A stretch of 32,611 bases of DNA from Eubacteriales bacterium OttesenSCG-928-N13 (GCA_030265545.1 JAJDGF010000007.1:1-32611); one strand, 5' to 3'. Shown: positions 16,963 to 25,164, counted from the first letter of the stretch. Notes: generated by a model not told the origin, from the letters alone. Numbers and translations: made by a program.

Positions 16963-17693
16963 TTTCGTTGATGCTGTGCGCCGGCTATGCCACGCGCATG
17001 TACCCGCTGACCGAGCAATTCCCCAAGCCGCTGCTGCCCGTCGGGGACAGCACGATCCTGACGCGATTGATCCAGGATCTGGATTCGATCGAGCAGATCG
17101 AGCGGCATGTGGTGGTCAGCAACCACAAATTTATCGGGCAGTTTGAGTCCTGGGCGAAGCAGCTGTCGATCAAAAAGCCGCTGGTCGTGCTGGACGATGG
17201 CTCAACCGATAACGCCACGCGGTTGGGCGCCGTGCGGGACATTCAGTTTGCGATCGACGGGCTATCGCTTGATGATGATCTGCTGGTGACGGCGGGAGAC
17301 AACCTGCTCACCTTTTCATTGGGCGCGCTGGTGCAGGAATCGCTGCGCCAATCATCCAGCATGGTGATGTGCTATGAGGAGCTGGACCAGGCGGCGTTTC
17401 GGCGTTCGGGCGTGCTGGTCAAGGACGATCAGGGACGCGTGCTGTCCATGGTGGAAAAGCCCGAAAATCCGCCCAGCCACTTTGCGGTGCCCCCGTTTTA
17501 TCTGTATCTGAGGCAGGATCTGCCGCTGATCGCGCAGGCCATTTCGGACGGCGCGGCCACCGATGCCCCGGGCAGCCTGGTCAGCTATCTGTGCTCGCGC
17601 ACGCGCATCTGCGCACTGCCCATGCCCGGCCAAAGGATCGATGTGGGCGATATTCAGGGATACGAACGGATCAAAGCGCAGTTCAACGTCTAA
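16959..17693 (+). CDS. Sugar-1-phosphate nucleotidyltransferase
   Basis: 244 residues, coupled to the kinase gene by an ATGA overlap (16959-16962). The N-terminus is a Rossmann-like nucleotidyltransferase start: MLCAGYATRMYPLTEQFPKPLLPVG, where the usual GxGTR is AGYATR and the Lys of FPKPLLPV is kept. TAGDNLL corresponds to the metal-binding GDN block, and VEKPENPPS is the second conserved lysine block. The C-terminal VGDIQGYERI fits RfbA/GlmU-type enzymes without a left-handed helix extension. It would join a nucleoside triphosphate and the sugar-1-phosphate made by the upstream kinase to give an NDP-sugar for the epimerase. Nucleotide specificity (UTP or dTTP) cannot be read directly. Confidence 0.88.
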   Translation: MISLMLCAGYATRMYPLTEQFPKPLLPVGDSTILTRLIQDLDSIEQIERHVVVSNHKFIGQFESWAKQLSIKKPLVVLDDGSTDNATRLGAVRDIQFAIDGLSLDDDLLVTAGDNLLTFSLGALVQESLRQSSSMVMCYEELDQAAFRRSGVLVKDDQGRVLSMVEKPENPPSHFAVPPFYLYLRQDLPLIAQAISDGAATDAPGSLVSYLCSRTRICALPMPGQRIDVGDIQGYERIKAQFNV

Positions 17694-17753
17694 GCCATCT
17701 TGTCTGCTGCATAGGCTGAAAAGCAAGTGTAGCGGATGGGGGGCGTGAGGCGT

Positions 17754-18008
17754 GTGAGACAATACATCGTCACGCGGGTACTGGATACAGCCGCGTATAT
17801 GCTGAAAACTGGCGCCACGGTGCGCGATTGTGCGCAGAAGCTGGGCGTCAGCAAGACCACCGTTCACAAGGACATGCGCGTTCGGCTGCCGCTGATTGAT
17901 CCGCAACTGGCGCGTTCCGTGGGGCGCGTGCTGGGGATCAACATGAGTGAGCGGCACATCCGTGGCGGCGAAGCGACGCGCAAGAAATACGAGGAGATGG
18001 CGCTATAG
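17754..18008 (+). CDS. spoIIID: Sporulation transcription factor SpoIIID
   Basis: 84 residues with a GTG start at 17754, chosen because VRQYIVTRV lines up with the start of B. subtilis SpoIIID. An ATG at 17736 would add six residues and has a poorer ribosome binding site. The helix-turn-helix is TVRDCAQKLGVSKTTVHKDMRVRLP, followed by the family-typical HIRGGEATRKKYEE. In sporulating Bacillota SpoIIID is a DNA-binding activator and repressor in the mother cell, acting between SigE and SigK. Its presence shows that the organism is, or descends from, an endospore former. An mreB-like gene follows, the same order as spoIIID-mbl in B. subtilis. I could not find a convincing SigE promoter in the 60 bp upstream. 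Confidence 0.95.
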   Translation: MRQYIVTRVLDTAAYMLKTGATVRDCAQKLGVSKTTVHKDMRVRLPLIDPQLARSVGRVLGINMSERHIRGGEATRKKYEEMAL

Positions 18009-18054
18009 GGCGGAGGCTCTCGCGCCAGGTGTTCCGAAGAGAGGCAAGAGGGCT

Positions 18055-19077
18055 ATGAACTGGAATATTGGTCTGGACATCGGTACAGGGGGCGTGCGCA
18101 TGGCGGTGCACGGGCGCGGCGTGATCTATCGCCAGGCGTCCGCCATCGCGATGCGCGCAGGATATGAGGAGCCGATCGCCTTTGGCAATGAGGCGCAGCA
18201 GCTGATCTCCCGCGTGCCGATTGGCGTTGCGGTTGGGCATCCGATGCAGGGCGGCACGATCGCCGATGAGGAGCTGCTTTCGCAATGGTTTCGCTATCTG
18301 CTGAGGCACGCGGCAGCCACCAATCTGGTGCGGCGCCCCAAGCTTCTGATCAGCTATGCGCCCGAGATGCAGATCACACCCATTCGGCACATGGTGGCGC
18401 TGGCCATGCAGGCGGGCGCGGCCAGCTGCTCGGTGGTGCGCAGTGATGTCGCGGCGGCGCTGGGTGCACCGATCGATGTGATGCGGCCGCAGGCCACGCT
18501 GATTGTGGATCTGGGTGCCGGCAAGATGACTGCGTCGCTGATATCGGGCGGACGTGTGGTGGATATGCACGCGCTGCCCTATGGCATGCAGCGCATCGAT
18601 GAAACGATCGTGCGGCGGCTGCGCAAATCGCGCGGCATCGCCATCTCGCTTCGCACAGCGGAGGAGCTCAAGCATGCGCTGATCGGCGCATCGGGCATCC
18701 AGGTGCCGGGCGTGCTCATCCATGCGATGGATGCGGAATGTGGCTTTCCCAAGGAGTTTCAGATCGAGACGGACGAGCTGAAGAACGTGCTGGATCCGGT
18801 GGTGCATGGGTTGAAGGAACTGATCCATCAGTTGCTCAGCGGCGCGCATGCGGAATTGCTTGCCGATCTGAGCGATACGGGCATCGTGCTCAGCGGCGGC
18901 GGCGCGCAGCTGCTGGGGCTGGATCGTATCCTCGCGGAAGAGTTCTCTTTGGCCTGCCATCTGCCGGAGGACCCGTCCACCTGCGTGATCCGTGGGATCA
19001 ACCAGATCATGGACGCAGACAGCAAATACGAACCGCTGACCACCACGCATGCCAGCGTGCTGGACAAGCGCAATTGA
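18055..19077 (+). CDS. MreB/Mbl-type actin-like cell-shape protein
   Basis: 340 residues, the usual size of MreB, Mbl and MreBH. The actin-fold ATP-binding motifs are present: phosphate-1 GLDIGTGGVRMAV at the N-terminus, the conserved block AFGNEAQQLISRVP, phosphate-2 LIVDLGAGKMTASLISGG, and the adenosine motif GIVLSGGGAQLLGLDRIL. These proteins form membrane-bound filaments that guide cell-wall synthesis. The sequence is divergent from typical MreB (for example GLDIGTGGV against DLGTANT), and the position directly after spoIIID points to the Mbl branch. AGAGG lies about ten bases before the ATG. It may be co-transcribed with spoIIID and so be active in sporulation. Confidence 0.9.
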   Translation: MNWNIGLDIGTGGVRMAVHGRGVIYRQASAIAMRAGYEEPIAFGNEAQQLISRVPIGVAVGHPMQGGTIADEELLSQWFRYLLRHAAATNLVRRPKLLISYAPEMQITPIRHMVALAMQAGAASCSVVRSDVAAALGAPIDVMRPQATLIVDLGAGKMTASLISGGRVVDMHALPYGMQRIDETIVRRLRKSRGIAISLRTAEELKHALIGASGIQVPGVLIHAMDAECGFPKEFQIETDELKNVLDPVVHGLKELIHQLLSGAHAELLADLSDTGIVLSGGGAQLLGLDRILAEEFSLACHLPEDPSTCVIRGINQIMDADSKYEPLTTTHASVLDKRN

Positions 19078-19085
19078 GGCGCGGG

Positions 19086-19799
19086 ATGCTTAGAACAGTC
19101 ATGACAGGACGAGGCAAGATTTGCTATGAACTGGTACAAACCCAGCGCAAGAGCATGGAGATTCGGCTGCTGCCCGATGACGAGATCCGCGTGTTCGCGC
19201 CCATGCGCACGCCGCTTCGGGTCTGCGATGCATTCGTCATGGAGCGCGCCGATTGGGTGTTTGAGGCGAGGCGGCAGATGCGCGACTATGTGCAGCGCCA
19301 CCAAAGTGATCATCCCATGCAGGACGGCGCTGAGATTTTGTATGAGGGGCGACCGGTGCAGCTTCGGATCGTGCAGGGCAAAACGGCGAATGTGCAGTTG
19401 GACGGCGGGGTGATCACACTCACCTATGCGGGGCAGGAGATGGACCCCGAGCAGCTGCGCGCGCAGCTTAAGGCATGGCTGATCGAGCAGACCCGTGCCC
19501 GGGTGCAGCAGCTTATCATGCAGTACGTGCCGCTGATTGGCCGCGCGCCCAGACGCATCACCATCCGCGATCAGAAGACCCGCTGGGGCAGCTGCTCCAG
19601 CCAGCACAACCTGAATTTCAACTACAAATTGATCATGGCGCCGCCCGAGGCGTTCGATTATGTGGTGATCCACGAGCTATGCCATCTGCATGAGTTCAAC
19701 CATTCGGATCGCTTCTGGGCGCGGGTGAAGTCGCACCAGAGCGACTATCTCACATGGAAAAAATGGCTCAAATTGAACGGGAAATTGCTCGGGGTATAA
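19086..19799 (+). CDS. YgjP/DUF45-family zinc metallopeptidase-like protein
   Basis: 237 residues from the ATG at 19086, 8 bp after the mreB-like stop; a second ATG at 19101 is possible but lacks a ribosome binding site. The C-terminal part has ITIRDQKTRWGSCSS, typical of the DUF45/YgjP (SprT-like, M48-related) family, and the zinc motif HELCHLHEFNH with His196, Glu197, His200 and a third His206. The N-terminal half (YELVQTQRKSMEIRLLPD) forms the usual beta-rich part. E. coli YgjP has been described as a nucleotide phosphatase, while other members are thought to be peptidases, so the true reaction is open. Probably co-transcribed with the mreB-like gene. Confidence 0.87.
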   Translation: MLRTVMTGRGKICYELVQTQRKSMEIRLLPDDEIRVFAPMRTPLRVCDAFVMERADWVFEARRQMRDYVQRHQSDHPMQDGAEILYEGRPVQLRIVQGKTANVQLDGGVITLTYAGQEMDPEQLRAQLKAWLIEQTRARVQQLIMQYVPLIGRAPRRITIRDQKTRWGSCSSQHNLNFNYKLIMAPPEAFDYVVIHELCHLHEFNHSDRFWARVKSHQSDYLTWKKWLKLNGKLLGV

Positions 19800-19815
19800 A
19801 GTAGGCAATCTTAAT

Positions 19816-19844
19816 TTGACTTCATGTGGGAAACGCGGTAAAAT
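19816..19844 (+). promoter_or_regulatory. Promoter of the T-box/alaS unit
   Basis: TTGACT (19816-19821), 17-bp spacer, TAAAAT (19839-19844), shortly before the T-box leader begins. Confidence 0.75.
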
Positions 19845-19854
19845 TGGCGCATAC

Positions 19855-20110
19855 GGTCAATGTTTCTATATGTTTGGCGATGATGGGAACCAGTAATGCG
19901 CGTTGCGCGCGCAGAGAGCCCGCATTTGGTGTGAGTGGGTCGCGCATGCACATGAACGCCCTCCCTGAGCCCCGCGCCGGAAATGGCGTGGCGGTGCGCA
20001 CCGTTATGCGTTTGAGAGGATCCCATTCGATCGATGATCGAAGGATCAATCAGGGTGGTACCGCGAATGCACTGTTTCGTCCTTGAGCGAATGCAGTGCG
20101 ATTATTTTTT
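19855..20110 (+). promoter_or_regulatory. T-box riboswitch (probably alanine) with terminator
   Basis: The 14-nt T-box core AGGGTGGTACCGCG is at 20052-20065. The antiterminator helix can form between AAGGA (20041-20045) and TCCTT (20080-20084). The competing terminator pairs GCACTG (20069-20074) with CAGTGC (20094-20099) and ends in TATTTTTT (to 20110). Upstream, the stem I region includes GAACCAGTA, AGAGAG and GGTGTGAG, as in known T-boxes. A GCC triplet at 19958-19960 in ATGAACGCC is a plausible alanine specifier, in agreement with the downstream alanyl-tRNA synthetase gene. Uncharged tRNA-Ala would stabilise the antiterminator and switch the gene on. The specifier assignment is inference. 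This leader fills the 324-bp gap before alaS. Confidence 0.93.
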
Positions 20111-20123
20111 GGAGGGAACACAT

Positions 20124-22145
20124 ATGAACATCAGCAAAGCCAGCGAACTGAGGGCGCTGTTCCTCAAATTTTTCGAGCAAAAGGGGCACGCGGTGATCCC
20201 GAGCGCCTCCGTCATTCCGGAGAACGACCCCACCGTGCTGTTCACCACCGCGGGCATGCATCCGCTGGTGCCCTATCTGATGGGCGAAAAGCACCCCATG
20301 GGCGTGCGGCTGGTGGATGTGCAAAAGTGCATCCGCACCGGCGACATCGACGAGGTGGGCGACAGCAGCCACTGCACATTCTTTGAAATGCTGGGCAACT
20401 GGTCGCTGGGCGATTATTTCAAGCGCGAAGCGATCACCTGGAGCTGGGAATTTCTGACCAGCCCCGACTGGCTCGGGATCGACAAGGATCGATTGGCGTT
20501 TTCGGTATTTGCCGGGGACGAGGACGCGCCCCGCGATGACGAGGCGGCCGATCTTTGGTGCGAGGTGGGCGTGAAGGACGAGAACATCTTCTATCTGCCC
20601 AAAAAGAACAACTGGTGGGGCCCGGCCGGGCTGACCGGCCCGTGCGGCCCGGATACCGAGATGTTCATCATCAATCTGGACAAGCAGCCCTGCGGTCCGG
20701 ACTGCTCGCCCGCGTGCGATTGCGGGCGATATCTGGAGATCTGGAACGATGTGTTCATGCAGTATAACAAGCAGGCGGATGGCAGCTTCCCGCCGCTCGC
20801 GCAGAAGAACGTGGATACCGGCATGGGACTGGAGCGCACGATCTCTGTGCTGCTGGGTGCAAAGTCTGTGTATGAGACCGATCTGTTCCAGGACATCATC
20901 GCCAAAATCGAGCAGCTTTGCGGCAAGAAATATGGCGAGAGCGAGAGCGTGACCCGCTCGATCCGCATCGTGGCCGACCACATGCGCACGTCCACCATCA
21001 TCCTGGGTGACGACCGCGGCGTCACACCCAGCAACGTGGATCAGGGCTATGTGCTGCGCCGCCTGATCCGTCGCGCGGTGCGCCACGGGATGCAGCTAGG
21101 CATGCCCGAAAACGCCACGCCTGAGATCGCCGAGGTCATCATCAACCAGTATAAGGACGTGTATCCCGAACTGCTTCGCAACAAGGATCGCATCTTGGAA
21201 CAGCTGTTGCTTGAGGAGGGTCGCTTCCAGCGCACGCTCAAGCAGGGCATGAAGGAATTCGAGAAGGTATTTGGCAACATCGACCGCATCAGCAGCTCAT
21301 TTCGGACCATGCATGAGGCGTTTGAAACCTCGCTGGTGTCGCCTGATATCGTGGACAAGCTGAAAAAGGCGGAGGAGCTGGCGGACAACGTCGGTTCCAC
21401 GCTGCGCCCCACACCGGAGATGCTCGAGACGATCGAGGACCTCAAGCGTTTCTCGGGCGCGGTGCAGACGCTGCTCGAGCTGCGCGAAAAGTTCTTCGGG
21501 TTGGAGAGCAAATTCCGCAGGATCGATGGCAGAAGCGCGTTCAAGCTGTATGACACCTATGGCTTCCCGATCGAGATCACGCAGGAGCTGGCCAAGGAAA
21601 AGGGGCTGAGCGTGGACGAGAACGACTTCATGGAGCGGTTCAAGCAGCACCAAGAAAAGAGCCATGCGGGCGCTGAGCAGCGCTTCAAGGGCGGCCTGGC
21701 CGACAACCAAGAGGAGACCGCCAAGCTGCATACCGCCACCCATCTGCTGCATGCCGCCCTGCGCAAGGTGCTGGGGCCGGAGGTCGCGCAGAAGGGATCG
21801 AACATCACGTCCGAGCGCCTGCGGTTTGACTTTTCCTTCTCCCGCAAGATGACCCCAGAGGAGAAGGTGGAGGTCGAAAGATTGGTGAACGAGGCCATCC
21901 AGGCGGGCGCGACCATCACCTGCGAGGAGATGACCGTGGACGAGGCCAAGCAGCAGGGCGCAATCGGTTTGTTTGAAAGCAAGTACGGCGAGCGCGTCAG
22001 GGTGTATACGATGGGCGATTTCTCCAAGGAAATCTGCGGCGGCCCGCACGCGGAGAACACCGCCGATCTGAAATCATTCAAGCTGCAAAAGGAGGAATCA
22101 TCCTCCGCCGGTGTGCGCCGCATCAAGGGCGTCATCGGAAAATAG
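20124..22145 (+). CDS. alaS: Alanyl-tRNA synthetase, short form without the C-Ala region
   Basis: 673 residues from the ATG at 20124 (GGAGG seven bases upstream). The class II catalytic domain is clear (FTTAGMHPLVPYLMGEKHP, SSHCTFFEMLGNWSLGDYF, NVDTGMGLERT). The editing domain has its zinc site: His536 and His540 in HTATHLLH, Cys638 and His642 in CGGPH. The protein then stops after SAGVRRIKGVIGK, whereas typical bacterial AlaRS continues to about 875 residues with a C-terminal oligomerisation/tRNA-binding (C-Ala) domain. Between EFEKVF and GRSAFKLYDTYGFPIEIT there is a helical insertion of roughly 60-70 residues compared with what I know of E. coli AlaRS. It charges tRNA-Ala and should still edit Ser/Gly mischarging. 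A second, full-length alaS elsewhere is possible. Confidence 0.92.
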   Translation: MNISKASELRALFLKFFEQKGHAVIPSASVIPENDPTVLFTTAGMHPLVPYLMGEKHPMGVRLVDVQKCIRTGDIDEVGDSSHCTFFEMLGNWSLGDYFKREAITWSWEFLTSPDWLGIDKDRLAFSVFAGDEDAPRDDEAADLWCEVGVKDENIFYLPKKNNWWGPAGLTGPCGPDTEMFIINLDKQPCGPDCSPACDCGRYLEIWNDVFMQYNKQADGSFPPLAQKNVDTGMGLERTISVLLGAKSVYETDLFQDIIAKIEQLCGKKYGESESVTRSIRIVADHMRTSTIILGDDRGVTPSNVDQGYVLRRLIRRAVRHGMQLGMPENATPEIAEVIINQYKDVYPELLRNKDRILEQLLLEEGRFQRTLKQGMKEFEKVFGNIDRISSSFRTMHEAFETSLVSPDIVDKLKKAEELADNVGSTLRPTPEMLETIEDLKRFSGAVQTLLELREKFFGLESKFRRIDGRSAFKLYDTYGFPIEITQELAKEKGLSVDENDFMERFKQHQEKSHAGAEQRFKGGLADNQEETAKLHTATHLLHAALRKVLGPEVAQKGSNITSERLRFDFSFSRKMTPEEKVEVERLVNEAIQAGATITCEEMTVDEAKQQGAIGLFESKYGERVRVYTMGDFSKEICGGPHAENTADLKSFKLQKEESSSAGVRRIKGVIGK

Positions 22146-22171
22146 CATCACAAGAGAAAGGGCGTGTCACC

Positions 22172-23533
22172 ATGCCATCGTTTTCGGATTTGTCGATCCA
22201 GCAGCTGCTCGGAGAGGGCTTTGATTGCGCGTGCGGCCATCATCATGGTGCGGAGCTTGTGAGCTTCCATTCGGGCGCGGGTGCGATCAAGATGCTGCCG
22301 CAGGCGCTTCATGAGATCGGCTGCAAGAAGCCGTTCGTGGTGTGTGATCAGCACACCTATCGGGCTGCGGGCGAGCAGGCCGTGCAGATTTTAACCGATG
22401 CCGGGATCGAGCATGTGCTGTTCATTCTGCCTCAGGATGAGGTGGAGCCCAACGAGTTCAGCATGGGATCGATCGCGATGGGCTTTGAGCCGGGGCTGGA
22501 TGTGGTGCTGGCGATTGGCTCGGGCGTGATCAACGACTGCTGCAAGGAGTTTGCGCATGCCGCATCACTGCCCAGTGCGGTGGTGGCCACCGCGCCCTCC
22601 ATGGATGGTTACGCGTCCGGCTCCAGCTCCATGCTGGTGAACAGCGTGAAATCTACATTATATAATAGCTGCCCCGCCGCCATCATCCTGGATAGCGACA
22701 TCCTGTGCCAGGCACCGATGCGCATGCTGTGGTCGGGGCTGGGCGACATGATCGCAAAATATGTGTCCATCTGCGAATGGCGCATTGCACAATTGGTGGT
22801 GGACGAATACTATTGCCCCGAGATCGCTGCGCTGATGCGCAGATCCCTCAAGCGCTGCGTGGAAAACGCGGATCGCCTGAAGGATCGCGATCCAGAGGTG
22901 ATCCTGGCTGTGACGGAGGGGCTGGTGCTCAGCGGCATCGCGATGGCGTTCGCGGGCACATCGCGCCCGGCATCTGGGATGGAGCATTATTTTTCCCACA
23001 TGTGGGAGATGATGGCGCTGGAACGCGGCGAGAAGAGTGATTTTCATGGGATTCAGGTGGGTGTGGGCACCGTGATCACGCTGAAACTGTATGATTGGAT
23101 CAAACAGCAGCAGCCGGATGCCGAGCGCGCACGCGCCCATATGGCGGCGTTCAATGAGCGGGATTGGGAGGCGCAGGTGCATCGCATCTTCGGGCAGACC
23201 ACGCCGCAGATCCTGGCGATTGAGCAAAAGGAGCACAAGAACGACCCAGCCAAGCATGAAGTTCGTTTGGAGAAGATCATCGCGCACTGGCAGGACATCC
23301 TCCAGATCATCGAGGAGGAGCTGCCGCCCACCGAGCAGATCGTGTCTCTGATGCAGCAGCTGGGCGCGCCGATGACGAACGCGGATCTGGGGATCAGCGT
23401 GCAGGACACCTGCGATGCATTCGTGGGTGCGCGCGATATCCGAAACAAGTATCTGGGCGTGAGCATGCTGTGGGATTTGGGACTGATCGATGAGGCGCGC
23501 GACGTGGTGAAACAGATCGCGCAGGGAGAATAG
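22172..23533 (+). CDS. sn-Glycerol-1-phosphate dehydrogenase (AraM/EgsA family)
   Basis: 453 residues of the iron-alcohol-dehydrogenase-like superfamily. The nucleotide-binding part contains VVCDQHTYRAAG and VLAIGSGVINDCCKEFAH. The substrate/metal region has TAPSMDGYASGSSSM and SRPASGMEHYFSHMWEM, whose Asp and His residues match metal ligands of glycerol-1-phosphate and glycerol dehydrogenases. The family reduces dihydroxyacetone phosphate to sn-glycerol-1-phosphate, the archaeal-type enantiomer; the B. subtilis AraM is a known bacterial example. The extra C-terminal helical region (after about 330) is usual for AraM. AAAGGG lies upstream. It sits 26 bp after alaS and is probably in the same transcript; the functional link is not obvious. 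No glyceryl phosphate prenyltransferase gene is in the window. Confidence 0.87.
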   Translation: MPSFSDLSIQQLLGEGFDCACGHHHGAELVSFHSGAGAIKMLPQALHEIGCKKPFVVCDQHTYRAAGEQAVQILTDAGIEHVLFILPQDEVEPNEFSMGSIAMGFEPGLDVVLAIGSGVINDCCKEFAHAASLPSAVVATAPSMDGYASGSSSMLVNSVKSTLYNSCPAAIILDSDILCQAPMRMLWSGLGDMIAKYVSICEWRIAQLVVDEYYCPEIAALMRRSLKRCVENADRLKDRDPEVILAVTEGLVLSGIAMAFAGTSRPASGMEHYFSHMWEMMALERGEKSDFHGIQVGVGTVITLKLYDWIKQQQPDAERARAHMAAFNERDWEAQVHRIFGQTTPQILAIEQKEHKNDPAKHEVRLEKIIAHWQDILQIIEEELPPTEQIVSLMQQLGAPMTNADLGISVQDTCDAFVGARDIRNKYLGVSMLWDLGLIDEARDVVKQIAQGE

Positions 23534-23583
23534 CCTCTCGATTGCAAGCTGAGCCCATCCACCGCAGATGAATCAATGCAATA

Positions 23584-23621
23584 ACACCCGCCATGTTCGA
23601 TGGAACGAGCATGGCGGGTGT
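23584..23621. terminator. Strong hairpin after the glycerol-1-phosphate dehydrogenase gene
   Basis: ACACCCGCCATG (23584-23595) pairs perfectly with CATGGCGGGTGT (23610-23621) over a 14-nt loop, 50 bp after the stop codon. Only a weak T run follows, so it could be a terminator or an RNA-stabilising stem. Confidence 0.65.
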
Positions 23622-23657
23622 GCTTATGTGTATGCGACGTATGTGGTTCGGGCAATG

Positions 23658-23693
23658 CCGCACAATTCGCGGATGTGCAGGCGAAGTGTGCGG
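23658..23693. terminator. Hairpin after the CCA-adding enzyme gene
   Basis: CCGCACA (23658-23664) and TTCGC (23666-23670) pair with GCGAA (23681-23685) and TGTGCGG (23687-23693), with one mismatch and a 10-nt loop. It begins 7 bp after the stop codon of the minus-strand gene. No T run is present on either side, so termination strength is uncertain. Confidence 0.5.
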
Positions 23694-23700
23694 TATTCCC

Positions 23701-25032
23701 TTAAGCTTTCATCATCCGCTTGGCGGCATCAATCAGCGCGTCGCGGTCGTTGGGCAACGTGCCATCCAGCACCTGCTCCAGCAGCGCATGCAGCATCATG
23801 CCAACCTGCATGCCCTCGGGGACACCGATCCCAATCAGATCTCCACCCTTCACGACCAGTTGATTCAGCGAGAAGCAGGCGCGCTCCTGTAGCAGCCGTT
23901 CGAGCAATTGCTCGCACTGATCGAGTGCATCCAATCGCTCCTGACGACCGAGCGATGACTGCGCCAGCGAATCGGCGCGCTGCACATGGATCAGGTCCTT
24001 GAGCATCTGCTCGCCCAGCGTGTTCAGGCGGCGTTTGATGATCTCCTCGGTGGGGGAAATGTCGAGATCATGCACGCGCACCAGCGTGACCACCCTTTGC
24101 GTGGTGCGTCGATCGGCCTTCAGCCGATGCAGGGCGTCCCGCGCGATGCGCTCGCTCGGTTTGGCATGGCCATAGAAATGTCCGATCCCCTGCTCGTCCA
24201 TTGTGAAGCACTCGGGCTTGCCCAGATCGTGCAGCAGCATGGCCAGCCGCAGCGCAGACTCGGGCGGCACAGCGGCCACCGCGCGCAGCGTATGCTCCCA
24301 CACGTCCGAATCATGGTGCGGGTTGTGCTGCGCGAACCGGACGGCTTTGGCAATCTCGGGGATGATCTGGCTGAGTATGTCCGGGAATGCCATCAACACG
24401 CCGTGCACGCCCTGGCCGCATAGCATGCGCTTGAGCTCCTCATAGATGCGCTCGGCGGAGACGAAGCGGAGCAGCGCTTGCTTCTCTCGCATGGCCTGCG
24501 CGGTCTGTTGCTCCACCGAAAACCCATAGCAGCTGGCGAATCGCAGCGCGCGCAAGATGCGCAGCGCATCCTCCTCAAAGCGAGCATTCGGATCGCCCAC
24601 GCAGCGAATTGATCCATCGCGCAGATCCTGCTGTCCGCCGAATGGATCGATCAGATTCCCCTCGATATCGAGCGCCATCGCATTGATGGTGAAATCCCGT
24701 CGCGCCAGATCCTTCTTTATATCATGCACAAACTGCACCGAATCGGGCCGCCTGTGATCCAGGTATTCGCCGTCCGCGCGGAAGGTGGTGATCTCGTAAA
24801 TCGTGCCATCCACCAGCACGCTCAGCGTGCCATGATGAAGCCCGGTATCAAATGTGCGCAGTTCGCCCATGCAGCTTCTGGTCTGCTCGGGCGTGGCGGA
24901 CGTGGTGATGTCCCAATCGTGCGGACTTCGCCCCAGCAGCGAATCGCGCACGCAGCCGCCCACGGCATACGCCTGATGCCCTTCTTGCAGTAGCCGCTCC
25001 AGCAGCATCCGAACCGGCGCAATGATCTCCAT
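23701..25032 (-). CDS. CCA-adding tRNA nucleotidyltransferase
   Basis: 443 residues from the ATG at 25032, with GGAGGT seven bases upstream; the in-frame GTG nine bases earlier overlaps that site. Class II nucleotidyltransferase motifs: GGCVRDSLLG, the metal-binding DWD in SPHDWDITTSATP, RRDFTINAMALD, DALRILRALRFA, and the region ERIYEELKRML. A downstream HD domain includes HTLRAVAAV and LLHDLGKP. This enzyme adds or repairs the 3' CCA of tRNAs without a template; in some clades the same family is split into A-adding and CC-adding enzymes or is a poly(A) polymerase, which cannot be separated by eye. It is alone on its strand, convergent with the alaS unit. Confidence 0.93.
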   Translation of the reverse strand: MEIIAPVRMLLERLLQEGHQAYAVGGCVRDSLLGRSPHDWDITTSATPEQTRSCMGELRTFDTGLHHGTLSVLVDGTIYEITTFRADGEYLDHRRPDSVQFVHDIKKDLARRDFTINAMALDIEGNLIDPFGGQQDLRDGSIRCVGDPNARFEEDALRILRALRFASCYGFSVEQQTAQAMREKQALLRFVSAERIYEELKRMLCGQGVHGVLMAFPDILSQIIPEIAKAVRFAQHNPHHDSDVWEHTLRAVAAVPPESALRLAMLLHDLGKPECFTMDEQGIGHFYGHAKPSERIARDALHRLKADRRTTQRVVTLVRVHDLDISPTEEIIKRRLNTLGEQMLKDLIHVQRADSLAQSSLGRQERLDALDQCEQLLERLLQERACFSLNQLVVKGGDLIGIGVPEGMQVGMMLHALLEQVLDGTLPNDRDALIDAAKRMMKA

Positions 25033-25056
25033 CACAATCACCTCCCATTGCCTCTC

Positions 25057-25085
25057 ATTATATCAGCAATCCTGTGATCCGACAA
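25057..25085 (-). promoter_or_regulatory. Promoter of the CCA-adding enzyme gene
   Basis: Minus-strand TTGTCG (25080-25085), 17-bp spacer, TATAAT (25057-25062) with TGA just before it (extended -10). It lies about 25 bp upstream of the start codon, so the leader is short. Confidence 0.65.
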
Positions 25086-25164
25086 ATCATCTGCGCCAAA
25101 ATGAAGAAGTCAACCGTTAAAATGCTGTTTTCAGTCAAAATTGCGCCAATATTCCGACGCAATA

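Noticed and set aside
17938..19050. 370-codon minus-strand frame opposite the mreB-like gene
   Set aside because: Antisense shadow of a gene with clear actin-fold motifs; composition is typical of a false frame. The frames at 14688-15785, 20046-21086 and 5483-6421 were dropped for the same reason.
20034..20123. N-terminal extension of alaS from the ATG at 20034
   Set aside because: The extension runs through the T-box core and the terminator hairpin. The ATG at 20124 has a proper ribosome binding site and matches the family start.
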